64,000 bases of DNA from Verrucomicrobiaceae bacterium (GCA_947458455.1 CANGYJ010000005.1:310001-374000), one strand, 5' to 3'; positions 40,850 to 49,323 are shown, counted from the first letter of the stretch. A program made the numbers and translations. The notes: generated by a model from the sequence alone, not told the origin.

Positions 40850-42793
40850 ATGAAAGACAACGACTCGCACGGCCTCCACAAACTCTCCACCACCACCCTC
40901 GTCATTGCGGCCCTCGGCGTGGTGTTTGGAGACATCGGCACCTCGCCGATCTACACGCTGAAGGAGTGTTTCAGCCCACACAGCCCGCATCACATCGACC
41001 CCACGCATGCGCACATCCTCGGCGTTGTCTCGCTAGTGCTCTGGTCGCTTCTACTCCTCGTATGTGTGAAGTATCTCATCTTCATCCTGCGGGCGGACAA
41101 CAAAGGCGAGGGCGGTGTGCTCTCATTGATGGCGCTAGCTTCGCATGGCATGAGCGAAACCTCGAAACGCCGCGTCGTGATCGTGCTGTTGGGCCTGTTC
41201 GGTGCCGCGTTGCTGTTTGGCGATGGCATCATCACACCGGCGATCTCGGTTTTGAGTGCCGTGGAAGGTCTCAAAGACGGCGGCGTGCTCGGTGCGGCTC
41301 CGACGGAGGCTTTGGCGGCCGAGGCGTGGAATCATCACATGCAGTGGCTCATCATGGGCATCACCATCGTCATCCTCATCGTGCTGTTTTCGGTGCAATT
41401 CCTCGGCACCGCCAAAATGGGGCGCTTTTTCGGCCCGATCACCGGTTTGTGGTTCGTCAGCCTCTGCGCACTCGGAGCCTCGCACCTCATCAGCGGACCG
41501 GAAATCCTCGCCGCATTCAACCCCTGGCATGGATGGCACTTTTTGATGACCGGCGGCCACGCGGGCTTCGTCATCCTCGGCAGCGTCTTCCTCGCCGTGA
41601 CCGGGGGTGAGGCCTTGTATGCCGATATGGGCCATTTCGGTGCCGGACCGATTCGCCGTGGCTGGTTCTCGCTCGTGTTTCCAGCGCTGGGGCTCAATTA
41701 CCTCGGTCAGGGGGCCCTTTTGATGCACAACCCCGAGGTGGCGCATTCGCCGTTTTTCCAAATGGCTCCCGCCTGGGCCATGCTGCCGCTCGTGCTGCTC
41801 GCCACCGCCGCCACCGTCATCGCCTCGCAGGCCCTCATCACCGGCACCTACTCGCTCACCCTCACCGCCGTGCAGCTCGGTTACCTGCCACGACTGAGCA
41901 TCCGCCACACCTCTGAGCATGCTCGCGGTCAGATCTACATCCCGATGGTGAATTGGCTCCTCATGCTCGCCTGTCTCGCCCTCGTGCTCGCCTTCCGCAC
42001 CTCATCGAACCTGGCCGCCACGTATGGCGTGGCCGTCACGATGACCATGCTCATCACCACCATCCTCTTCTACTTTGCCGCACGGCATTTGTGGAAGTGG
42101 AGCGTGCTCAAAACGCTGCCGCTGTGCCTCGTATTCGGCTCCATCGAGATCGCCTTTCTCAGCGCCAACCTCGTGAAGTTCTTCGATGGCGGCTGGTTCC
42201 CGCTCGCCGTCGGTGCCGTGATCTTCACCCTCATGACCACCTGGGCCATGGGCCGCCGCCTCGTGCGTGCCTCCATGGAAAAAAGCTCCCTCACGCAGGA
42301 AATGCTCTGCGACAGCCTCAAACGCCGCCCCCCCATCAGCGTGCCCGGTACCGCCATTTTCATGACCAGCACCAGCGGACGTGCCCCCATCGCCCTGCTG
42401 CACAGTTTGAAGCACTACCAAGCCATTCATCAGCGTGTCATCTTCATGACGCTCATCACCGAAGACGAGCCCTGGGTGCCACCGAGCCGCCGCGTCGAGG
42501 TCGAAAGCCTCGGCGAAGGTTTTTGGCGTGTCACCGGCCGTTTCGGCTTCATGCAAAAGCCCAACGTCCCGCGCCTGCTGCGTCAGTGCTCCAATCACGA
42601 CCTCGAAGTCGATCCCGAGAAGGCCACCTTCTTCCTCGGCCGCGAAATCATCATCCCCAGCGCCAAACCCGGCATGGCCAAATGGCGCGAACACGTCTTC
42701 TCCTTCGCCAGCAAGCTCGCCCAACAACCCGCGACCTACTTCCAGATTCCCATTGGTCGCGTCATCGAGCTCGGACAGCAGGTTGAGATCTAA
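40850..42793 (+). CDS. kup: Low-affinity potassium transporter Kup
   Basis: 647 aa, the normal size. The N-terminus A-L-G-V-V-F-G-D-I-G-T-S-P-I-Y-T-L-K-E is the K_trans signature. About twelve membrane segments follow, then a soluble C-terminal domain of about 190 residues (from about residue 460). Kup imports K+ with protons. The upstream 41-bp motif is shared with the adjacent KdpD-like kinase, indicating coordinate control by potassium or osmotic signals. Confidence 0.95.
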   Translation: MKDNDSHGLHKLSTTTLVIAALGVVFGDIGTSPIYTLKECFSPHSPHHIDPTHAHILGVVSLVLWSLLLLVCVKYLIFILRADNKGEGGVLSLMALASHGMSETSKRRVVIVLLGLFGAALLFGDGIITPAISVLSAVEGLKDGGVLGAAPTEALAAEAWNHHMQWLIMGITIVILIVLFSVQFLGTAKMGRFFGPITGLWFVSLCALGASHLISGPEILAAFNPWHGWHFLMTGGHAGFVILGSVFLAVTGGEALYADMGHFGAGPIRRGWFSLVFPALGLNYLGQGALLMHNPEVAHSPFFQMAPAWAMLPLVLLATAATVIASQALITGTYSLTLTAVQLGYLPRLSIRHTSEHARGQIYIPMVNWLLMLACLALVLAFRTSSNLAATYGVAVTMTMLITTILFYFAARHLWKWSVLKTLPLCLVFGSIEIAFLSANLVKFFDGGWFPLAVGAVIFTLMTTWAMGRRLVRASMEKSSLTQEMLCDSLKRRPPISVPGTAIFMTSTSGRAPIALLHSLKHYQAIHQRVIFMTLITEDEPWVPPSRRVEVESLGEGFWRVTGRFGFMQKPNVPRLLRQCSNHDLEVDPEKATFFLGREIIIPSAKPGMAKWREHVFSFASKLAQQPATYFQIPIGRVIELGQQVEI

Positions 42794-42799
42794 ACGTAA

Positions 42800-42895
42800 A
42801 ACGAGTTTTCCAACTCGTTGCACCGTAGAACGGGTTTTCCAACCCGTTCTCCCCCGCTCCGCAAGGTCATGAATAAACGAGTTGGAAAACTCGTT
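42800..42895. repeat. Three REP palindromes (two types) upstream of the RAYT gene
   Basis: 42800-42819 is AACGAGTT-TTCC-AACTCGTT; 42829-42848 is AACGGGTT-TTCC-AACCCGTT; 42876-42895 is AACGAGTT-GGAA-AACTCGTT, that is, the first type in reverse orientation. The stems covary (A-T to G-C). A GTAAA or TTTAC sequence flanks the GAG type. Opposed REPs form a BIME-like cluster. Confidence 0.85.
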
Positions 42896-42904
42896 TTACG
42901 CCGC

Positions 42905-43642
42905 ATGCCGCCCAACTTCGCCATTCCCGCAGACTTCAAACCCTTCGACTGGCGCGGCGACTTTTGGAACTACGAACGAAACCTCCCGGACTGGCGGCAA
43001 CCCGGCGTCACCCACTTCATCACCTTCCGCCTCAACGACTCGCTCCCACGCGATGTCGTCGAAGCCGCGAAGCTCGAAAAACAATCCTGGAACGAGCGAC
43101 TCGCACGGCAGCCGCAACCCGATGAACTTCTCCAAGAAGACTACGCCGCCTGGCAGCGCCGCACCTGGAGCAAGATGGAGTCGGTGATGGATCAATGCCA
43201 CGGTTCTTGCTTGCTGCGCCAGCCAGAACTCCGCTGTATTGTCTCGAACGCGTTGTTGTACTTCGAGGGTGAACGCAGTGCCATGCACGGCTTTGTCATC
43301 ATGCCGAATCATGTGCATCTGGCCGCAAGCACCTTGGGCGACTGGCAGATCGAAGACGTGCTGAAGTCATGGAAAGGCTTCACCAGTCGCGAAATCAACC
43401 AAGCCCTGAGTCAAAAGGGCCACCTCTGGCAAGAGGACAATTGGAACCGCATCATCCGCGACGAAGCGCACTGGCTGAAAGTCATGCGCTACATCGCCAA
43501 CAACCCCGCTAAAGCCAACCTGCGAGAAGACGAGTTCACCACCTGGTTCGCGGAGAAATGCAGTAACGTCGAACGGGTTTTCCAACCCGTTCTCCAAGAA
43601 CCTCCGCCACCTCCCCTGTATCCTGAAGACGAGCCGTGGTGA
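42905..43642 (+). CDS. REP-associated tyrosine transposase (RAYT, Y1/IS200-like)
   Basis: About 245 aa. The HUH motif is H-V-H in V-I-M-P-N-H-V-H-L-A (136-138) and T-H-F-I-T-F-R-L (37-44) is the conserved first strand. L-W-Q-E-D-N-W-N-R-I-I-R...Y-I-A-N-N-P-A-K-A is the C-terminal helix region. At the place where many relatives have Y/F-D-R, this protein has W-N-R, so the nucleophile is uncertain. RAYTs move or maintain REP sequences. An ATG at 42869 would extend it into REP sequence. The last residues (E-R-V-F-Q-P-V-L) are encoded by another REP. Confidence 0.85.
   Translation: MPPNFAIPADFKPFDWRGDFWNYERNLPDWRQPGVTHFITFRLNDSLPRDVVEAAKLEKQSWNERLARQPQPDELLQEDYAAWQRRTWSKMESVMDQCHGSCLLRQPELRCIVSNALLYFEGERSAMHGFVIMPNHVHLAASTLGDWQIEDVLKSWKGFTSREINQALSQKGHLWQEDNWNRIIRDEAHWLKVMRYIANNPAKANLREDEFTTWFAEKCSNVERVFQPVLQEPPPPPLYPEDEPW
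43572..43591 (+). repeat. REP palindrome inside the RAYT 3' end
   Basis: AACGGGTT-TTCC-AACCCGTT, identical to the copy at 42829, read in frame as R-V-F-Q-P-V. Confidence 0.85.
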
Positions 43643-43658
43643 TTGCGGCGCCTCCATG

Positions 43659-43678
43659 AACGAGTTGGAAAACTCGTT
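43659..43678 (-). repeat. REP palindrome downstream of the RAYT gene
   Basis: AACGAGTT-GGAA-AACTCGTT, followed by TTACG as in the copy at 42876. It closes the REP-RAYT unit and abuts the kinase promoter motif. Confidence 0.85.
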
Positions 43679-43685
43679 TTACGTT

Positions 43686-43726
43686 TTCACACCTTCTTAA
43701 CGCCGCTGCATCGTCTGTTCACTAGC
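43686..43726 (+). promoter_or_regulatory. 41-bp conserved motif upstream of KdpD-like kinase
   Basis: TTCACACCTTCTTAACGCC-N13-TTCACTAGC. It matches the kup upstream motif in all 19 bases of the first block and 8 of 9 of the second, with identical spacing. It ends 30 nt before the kinase ATG. Confidence 0.6.
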
Positions 43727-43756
43727 GACGGTTCATTTCGCACGCAGGATAGTCGC

Positions 43757-44857
43757 ATGAACGACCAGCCATCCTCTCCCAAACCCCGCGAGCCTGTGCC
43801 GGTGGCGGTCGTGGGGCAGTTTAGCTGGGGGCTGACGATCCTCTTTGTGCTGGCCTCCACATGCTGGGTGCTGCTGCCTTACACGGGCTATCTTTTCTCC
43901 GCGCTGGTGTTTCTGATGGCCATCGTGCTCGCGGGCACGCGGTGGAATCGTGGCCCCGTGCTGGCGATGGGGGTGGTGAGTGCGCTGGTTTGGAATTTCA
44001 TCTTCATCCCGCCTCAGTTCACGCTGCACATCGAAAAGCCGCAGGATATCATCATGTTTGCCATGTTCTTCGTCGTGGCGCTAAGCATGGGCCACCTCAT
44101 CACGCGACTGCGGGAACGCGAAGCCGCACTGGAGCAGCACCACCGCGAGCGTGAGGACCTGCTGGCTGAAAAACATCGCGCCGAACTCCTCGCCGAGTCC
44201 GAGCGGCTTCACCGCACGCTTTTGGACAGCGTATCGCACGAGCTGAAGACCCCCATTGCCATTATACGCACCGCTTTGGATGGCCTAGGCCAGGGGAATG
44301 CCTTCGCGGCGGAGATCGAAACGGCCAATCGCCGACTCCAGCGCATCGTGGAGAACTTTTTGGAGATGACTCGCGTCGATTCTGAGGCGCTGAAGCCACG
44401 CCCGGACTGGTGTGAGATCAGCGATGTGCTCCACGCCGCCACCACGCCGCTGCAAAAGGAGCTCAGCCAGCATCCGCTCCGCCTCCACGGCACCGATGAT
44501 CTGCCCCTGATGATGCTCGATAGCCGCCTGCTCGCCCAAGTGCTCGGCAATGTGCTCCACAACGCCACGCTGTATGCGCCTGCGGGCACCGAGATCGAAA
44601 TCCACGCGGCTTTGACGAATGGCAGGCTGGAACTGCGCGTGCGCGATCACGGCCCTGGATTGCCCATGGGCACGGAGGACCATGTGTTCGACAAATTTTA
44701 CCGCGCCCCCGATTCACCCGCCGGAGGCACGGGACTGGGACTCGCCATTGCTCGCGGCTTGATGCGGGCCATGAAAGGCGACATCGAAGCGCACAATCAC
44801 CCCAAAGGCGGCGCGGAGTTCGTGCTCAGCCTGCCAGTCAAAACACGCCAGCCATGA
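43757..44857 (+). CDS. KdpD-like sensor histidine kinase lacking the cytoplasmic KdpD sensor domain
   Basis: About 366 aa. Three to four membrane helices in residues 25-110 correspond to the DUF4118 membrane domain of KdpD; a coiled coil follows, then HisKA with S-V-S-H-E-L-K-T-P (His161) and HATPase with N-V-L-H-N-A, D-H-G-P-G-L and G-T-G-L-G-L-A-I. The N-terminal universal-stress-like and KdpD domains of full KdpD (about 900 aa) are absent. It is coupled to the response regulator by ATGA, and no kdpFABC genes lie nearby. It probably senses K+ or osmotic state for kup. Confidence 0.85.
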   Translation: MNDQPSSPKPREPVPVAVVGQFSWGLTILFVLASTCWVLLPYTGYLFSALVFLMAIVLAGTRWNRGPVLAMGVVSALVWNFIFIPPQFTLHIEKPQDIIMFAMFFVVALSMGHLITRLREREAALEQHHREREDLLAEKHRAELLAESERLHRTLLDSVSHELKTPIAIIRTALDGLGQGNAFAAEIETANRRLQRIVENFLEMTRVDSEALKPRPDWCEISDVLHAATTPLQKELSQHPLRLHGTDDLPLMMLDSRLLAQVLGNVLHNATLYAPAGTEIEIHAALTNGRLELRVRDHGPGLPMGTEDHVFDKFYRAPDSPAGGTGLGLAIARGLMRAMKGDIEAHNHPKGGAEFVLSLPVKTRQP

Positions 44858-45516
44858 GCAAAGCCCTCATCATCGACGACGAACAGCAAATGCGCCGCCT
44901 GCTGCGCATGGTGCTCGAATCGCGTGGCTACGAGGTCTGCGAGGCGGCGGACGGCCAGCTCGGGCTGCAAGAAGCCGCGTTTCAGCGCCCCGATGTGGTG
45001 CTGCTCGATCTCGGCTTGCCCGGCCTCGGCGGGATCGACGTTTTGAAACGGCTGCGTGAATGGACGGACGTGCCCGTGCTCATCCTCAGCGTCCGCGATC
45101 AAGAAACTGTGAAGGTCGAAGCCCTCGAACTCGGAGCCGATGATTATGTGACGAAGCCTTTTGGCACCGCCGAGCTGCTGGCACGGCTCGATGTCATCCA
45201 GCGTCGTCGATTCACCCGACAGAGCCCCGAAATCATCGCTGGAGCCTTGAAGCTCGATCTCCTCCATCACGAAGCCACTCTGGCCGATGAACCCGTGAAA
45301 CTCACCCCCACTGAGTTCGCATTACTCAAAGTCCTCGCTGAGCACGCAGGCCGCATCGTGACGCAAAACCAGATCTTGAAGCAAGTCTGGGCCGGTCAAA
45401 GCAGCGATCCCAGCGAAGGCCTACGCGTTCACATCAATCACCTGCGCAAGAAACTCGGCGAAAGCGGCCCACGCATTGTCAACGAGCCGGGGATCGGGTA
45501 TCGGCTGGAGGCGTGA
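44854..45516 (+). CDS. KdpE-like OmpR-family response regulator
   Basis: 220 aa. The receiver domain has I-I-D-D-E at the start and the phosphoacceptor D52 in V-V-L-L-D-L-G-L-P-G. The C-terminal winged helix has L-T-P-T-E-F-A-L-L-K-V-L-A-E-H-A-G-R and H-I-N-H-L-R-K-K-L. It closely follows the KdpE layout. Its likely targets are the two 41-bp motifs upstream of kup and its own operon (inference). Confidence 0.9.
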   Translation: MSKALIIDDEQQMRRLLRMVLESRGYEVCEAADGQLGLQEAAFQRPDVVLLDLGLPGLGGIDVLKRLREWTDVPVLILSVRDQETVKVEALELGADDYVTKPFGTAELLARLDVIQRRRFTRQSPEIIAGALKLDLLHHEATLADEPVKLTPTEFALLKVLAEHAGRIVTQNQILKQVWAGQSSDPSEGLRVHINHLRKKLGESGPRIVNEPGIGYRLEA

Positions 45517-45528
45517 AAAGGGCGGCTT

Positions 45529-45639
45529 TTAGCGCGGCGTAGATCGAGCGTGAAAGGGAACTCGGGGTTCGACACGGCGACCACCGGGATGCACGACGTG
45601 GTAGGTGCAGCCGCCGAGCGAGCGACGGCTCCACAGATC
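45529..45639 (-). pseudogene. Remnant of a DUF2126 gene (3' end only)
   Basis: [21 protein letters not shown] is the signature near the C-terminus of DUF2126 (transglutaminase-linked ATP-grasp) proteins. No other part of that roughly 1000-aa gene is present, and the tail after it does not follow the family. The fragment is joined directly to the collagen-like pseudogene. Confidence 0.6.
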
Positions 45640-46023
45640 ACCGCCGCCCATTCAGAATCAGCTCATTCATTTCAGCCGCATCGCTTCTAGGTCAGGATCG
45701 GCGAAGGCGGTGTCGAGGGTGCTGACGGCATTGGTGTTGGCGCTGGTGCCGCGGATGGCGGTGTCGAGCTGGGCTTGGCTCACTTCACCGGGGGCACCGT
45801 CGCTGCCATTGCTGCCGTCATTCCCACGCGGGATGCCGAATTGAAAGCGCACGTTGGAGCCATCGAAGCTCACGCCCACCGTCGCGTTGTCGCCGGGGTT
45901 CAGTGTGCTCACGCCATCGACGATGGCCTGCGCAAAGGGTGGGCCTTACGGGCCTTGGATTCCCGGCTGGCCCTGCGCCCCGGCGCTGCCCGGCGGGCCT
46001 TGGCTGCCATCGCTGCCATTCAT
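45638..46023 (-). pseudogene. Collagen-repeat (phage-tail-like) protein gene, broken by a stop and a frameshift
   Basis: From the ATG at 46023 the frame gives G-S-D-G-S-Q-G-P-P-G-S-A-G-A-Q-G-Q-P-G-I-Q-G-P and meets TAA at 45948-45946. It reopens as G-P-P-F-A-Q-A-I-V-D-G-V-S-T-L-N-P-G-D...F-G-I-P-R-G-N-D-G-S-N-G-S-D-G. Near the end, A-M-R-L-K stops early; one extra A would restore [10 protein letters not shown] before a TGA at 45638. Two independent lesions indicate decay. Confidence 0.6.
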
Positions 46024-46225
46024 CCGGTGAAAAGCTCCTGAACTTCATCTGGGGAGAGCTGATCGCTCTCTTGGCGGATGGGTGCAACGGGGGTGCACAT
46101 GGGTCGAGAGGGTTGTCGCAAGCCGCATTCGATGAGTCGAGAGGTCGGACAAGCTCCCCAAGCCCCGGGGCCTCTCTTTCCAACTCATGGACAAAACCGG
46201 AAGAACAGGGCATAATCCGACCGGC

Positions 46226-47296
46226 ATGCGATTCATCAACCCCAAGACCGACTTCGCTTTCAAGAAAATCTTCGGCTCCGCTGGCAGCCAGGGCATTCTG
46301 CGCTCGTTCTTGAACGCCGTGCTCTACGAGGGCCTGCCGCGCATCGCCAGCCTGGAGATCGTCGATCCCTACAGCATCCCCCGGCTGGAGGGCATGAAGG
46401 ACAGTTACTTGGACGTGCGGGCGGTGCTCGATGACGGACAGCACGTGATCATCGAGATGCAGGTGCTCAATGTCCCCGGCATGGAGAAGCGGGTGCTCTA
46501 CAACGCGGCCAAGGAATACAGCAACCAGTTGATCAAAGGCCAGGATTACCGGCTGCTGAACCCCGTCATCGCCCTGACGCTGACGGATTTCATCATGTTC
46601 CCCGAGCTGGAGGGGCAGGTCATCAGCCGCTTCATCCTGGCGGAGAAAAACCAACTCATCGCCTACCCCGAAGGGGATGTGGAGCTCGTCTTCGTGGAGC
46701 TGCCCAAATTTCACCGCGAGCTGGAGGACCTGCGCGGCCTGACCGACGAATGGCTGTACTTTGTGGGCCGCGCCGGCGAGCTGGAACAAGTGCCTGAGCG
46801 CCTCGGTAAGGTCGATGAGATCGACGATGCCTTTGAGATCGCCCAGACCGTCCGACTTTCCGCCGATGAAGAACACGCCCTGGAGCTGAAAACCCGCTGG
46901 ATTGCTGACCAGCGGATGATTCTGGCGGCAAAACAAGATGCCGACGCGCAAACGGCAGCCGCGCTGGCCGCCAAACAGGACGCCGAGGCCAAGGCGCAGG
47001 ACGCGGAGGCCAAGGCGCAGGACGCGGAGGCCAAGGCGCAGGACGCGGAGGCCAAGGCGCAGGACGCGGAGGCCAAGGCGCAGGATGCGGAGGCCAAGAC
47101 GCAGGATGCGGAGGCCAAGGCGCAGGATGCGGAGGCCAAGACGCAGGATGCGGAGGCCAAGGCGCAGGATGCGGAGGCCAAGGCGCAGCGTTATCTGGTG
47201 AGCTTGATTCAGATGCTCAAGCAGCAGGGAGCCAGCGACGAGGCCATTGCACAGCAGCTAGGTCTTTCAGCCGAACAGGCGCGGACCTTGTTCTGA
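46226..47296 (+). CDS. Rpn-family PD-(D/E)XK nuclease with heptad-repeat tail
   Basis: 356 aa. F-I-N-P-K-T-D-F-A-F-K-K-I-F-G opens the protein as in Rpn/YhgA and PDDEXK_2 transposase-like proteins. D-V-R-A-V...H-V-I-I-E-M-Q supplies the catalytic D...E-x-Q. Residues about 251-320 are ten copies of Q-D-A-E-A-K-(A/T), a perfect coiled-coil heptad. A C-terminal UBA-like helix motif (A-S-D-E-A-I-A-Q-Q-L-G-L-S) follows. Rpn proteins cleave DNA and promote RecA-independent recombination. Start at 46226. Confidence 0.85.
   Translation: MRFINPKTDFAFKKIFGSAGSQGILRSFLNAVLYEGLPRIASLEIVDPYSIPRLEGMKDSYLDVRAVLDDGQHVIIEMQVLNVPGMEKRVLYNAAKEYSNQLIKGQDYRLLNPVIALTLTDFIMFPELEGQVISRFILAEKNQLIAYPEGDVELVFVELPKFHRELEDLRGLTDEWLYFVGRAGELEQVPERLGKVDEIDDAFEIAQTVRLSADEEHALELKTRWIADQRMILAAKQDADAQTAAALAAKQDAEAKAQDAEAKAQDAEAKAQDAEAKAQDAEAKAQDAEAKTQDAEAKAQDAEAKTQDAEAKAQDAEAKAQRYLVSLIQMLKQQGASDEAIAQQLGLSAEQARTLF
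46976..47185 (+). repeat. Ten tandem 21-bp repeats encoding QDAEAKA
   Basis: The unit is CAGGAYGCSGAGGCCAAGRCG, ten copies without a gap. The 5' copies use GAC and the 3' copies GAT for Asp, and copies 6 and 8 carry ACG (Thr), showing array expansion in blocks. Confidence 0.95.
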
Positions 47297-47303
47297 ACCG
47301 AAT

Positions 47304-48659
47304 TCAGCTCAACACCGGATCCCCAAACAGCGTGAAGTGCCCGGCTTCAGTGATGCGAACTTTGAAGATCTCGCCGATATGCCGTGCCGGATTGCCGTCG
47401 AAGACGACGATGCGATTGCTGCCGGTGCGGCCGGTGAGGCGGGCTTCGTTGGTCTTGCTGGGGCCTTCGCAGAGGATTTCGACGTCTTGACCGACGAGGC
47501 GATCATACATCGGCAGGGCGATGCTGTTGACGAGGGCGAGGAGGTCTTGATTGCGCTGCTCTTTGACGGGTTCGGGCACTTGGATCGTCTCTTCCATCTC
47601 GGCGGCGGGGGTGCCGCGGCGTTTGGAGTAGCGGAAGACGAAGGCATTGTCGAAACGGATGGCTTCGAAGAGCTTGCGTGTCTCCAAATAATTCTCTTCG
47701 GTCTCGCCGGGGAAGCCGACGATGACATCGGTGGTCACAGCGATGTCAGGACGGGCGGCGCGGATGCGCTGGACGAGCTCGGTGAACTTCGCGGCGGTGT
47801 AGGGCCGGTGCATGCGCTTCAAAATGGCATCGCTGCCGCTTTGCACGGGCAGGTGGACGTGCTCGGCCAGCTTTGGCAAGTAGGTGAAGGCCTCGATGAG
47901 GTCCTTTTTGTAACCGATGGGGTGCGGGCTGGTGAAGCGGATGCGCTGGATGCCGGGCACCTCATGCACGGCCTCCAAAAGCTGCACGAAGGGGCTTTTG
48001 CCATCGACGGCGGGGAATTCGTGGCGGCCGTAGAGATTCACGATCTGGCCCAGCAGCGTGACTTCCTTCACGCCGCGTTCCGCGAGGCGTTTCACCTCCT
48101 CCACGATGTCGGCGATGGGGCGGCCGCGCTCGCCGCCGCGTGTGTAAGGGACGATGCAGAAGGTACACTTCATGTTGCAGCCCTGCATGATGCTCACGAA
48201 AGCGCTGGCCTGCTTTTCTTTTAACGTGTGATCGCGGATGGTGTTTTGCGACTGCTCCTCCTCCTCGACATCGACGATGGAGAAGCGTTCCTCGTCCATC
48301 TGCTTGGCCTCTTTGGCGCGGATGATCTCATCGACGTAATCGACGACGCGGTGATACTTCTGCGTGCCGACGACGAGATCGACCTTCGCCTTATCCACCA
48401 GCTCGCTGCCACGGCTCTGCGCCATGCAGCCCATGAAGCCGGTGACGAGCGGGATGCGTCGGCGGCGCACCATGCCCATCTTGCCCATTGCCTTCTGCTC
48501 GGCCTGATCCCGCACGGAGCAGGTGTTGATCAAAACGACATCGGCGTCCGTATCGGTCGCCGTCATGGTGTAGCCGCGCTCAGTGAACATTTGCGACACC
48601 TGTTCGGTGTCGCGCTCGTTCATCTGGCAGCCGTAGGTTTTGATGTGGACGCGGGGCAT
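47304..48659 (-). CDS. miaB: tRNA-2-methylthio-N6-dimethylallyladenosine synthase MiaB
   Basis: 451 aa. The N-terminal MTTase domain has cysteines in T-Y-G-C-Q-M-N, N-T-C-S-V-R and G-C-M-A-Q; the radical SAM core has C-N-M-K-C-T-F-C; the TRAM domain closes the protein. It methylthiolates i6A37 of tRNAs reading UNN codons. G-C-Q-M-N-E-R-D favours MiaB over MtaB or RimO. It is convergent with the Rpn gene, seven bases apart. Confidence 0.93.
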   Translation of the reverse strand: MPRVHIKTYGCQMNERDTEQVSQMFTERGYTMTATDTDADVVLINTCSVRDQAEQKAMGKMGMVRRRRIPLVTGFMGCMAQSRGSELVDKAKVDLVVGTQKYHRVVDYVDEIIRAKEAKQMDEERFSIVDVEEEEQSQNTIRDHTLKEKQASAFVSIMQGCNMKCTFCIVPYTRGGERGRPIADIVEEVKRLAERGVKEVTLLGQIVNLYGRHEFPAVDGKSPFVQLLEAVHEVPGIQRIRFTSPHPIGYKKDLIEAFTYLPKLAEHVHLPVQSGSDAILKRMHRPYTAAKFTELVQRIRAARPDIAVTTDVIVGFPGETEENYLETRKLFEAIRFDNAFVFRYSKRRGTPAAEMEETIQVPEPVKEQRNQDLLALVNSIALPMYDRLVGQDVEILCEGPSKTNEARLTGRTGSNRIVVFDGNPARHIGEIFKVRITEAGHFTLFGDPVLS

Positions 48660-48750
48660 TGGGGGCGGGGAGAGTAGCTTTCAGAGTCAAAATGACAACC
48701 CGGAGGATTTCATCGACAAAGCCGGTGCCGGATGACAAACTGGACGAGTC

Positions 48751-49323
48751 ATGGTCAACACCGTCTTGGAATCTCTAGAAGCACGCGAACGCGTTTTGCC
48801 GCTCAGCGTTCGGGCTTACCATGATCTCGCTGAGCGTGGGCTCATCACCGAGAGGGCTGAATTGCTGCGCGGAGTCATCTTTGAGAAAATGCCCAAATCA
48901 CGTTTCCATGTCCGCCTTGTCCGCTACCTGGAGGCGCTGCTGCGTCAGCAGCTTCCAGCAGATTTTCTGCTTCAAAAAGAAGATCCCATCACATGCGTGG
49001 ATTCTGAGCCCGAGCCTGATTTGGCAGCCATTCGGGGGGTGGAGTCGGATTTTGCTCATCGGCATCCCGACACCGCCGAGTTCATCATCGAAGTCGCCGT
49101 GTCCACCATCGACACGGATCGCTCCAAGGCCGAAATCTATGCGGAGGCCGGGGTGAAGGAATACTGGCTCGTGCATGCGGAAAGCCGCTGCGTGGAGATC
49201 TACCGTCAGCCGACCCCCAGCGGCTATCAGCAGCATGATGTCGTCAGCACGCAGGCAAAGAGTTCCACGGTTCCTTCATTCTGCGTGGATGTGGCAGCGA
49301 TGTTTGCCGAGATCACGCCTTGA
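48751..49323 (+). CDS. Uma2 family endonuclease-fold protein
   Basis: 190 aa. The Uma2 (DUF820) pattern is complete: Y-H-D-L-A-E-R-G, E-L-L-R-G-V-I-F-E-K, E-P-D-L-A-A-I, E-V-A-V-S-T-I-D-T-D-R-S-K-A-E-I-Y-A-E-A-G-V-K-E-Y-W-L-V. This is a PD-(D/E)XK fold of unknown substrate, expanded in cyanobacteria and the PVC group. The 3' end overlaps the convergent RidA gene by 11 nt. Confidence 0.9.
   Translation: MVNTVLESLEARERVLPLSVRAYHDLAERGLITERAELLRGVIFEKMPKSRFHVRLVRYLEALLRQQLPADFLLQKEDPITCVDSEPEPDLAAIRGVESDFAHRHPDTAEFIIEVAVSTIDTDRSKAEIYAEAGVKEYWLVHAESRCVEIYRQPTPSGYQQHDVVSTQAKSSTVPSFCVDVAAMFAEITP

Noticed and set aside
46711-47201. Repetitive frames (ASASCAL-type and RRPRRRT-type) over the 21-bp repeats
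   Set aside because: Products of reading the same minisatellite in other frames; the Rpn frame has the nuclease domain.
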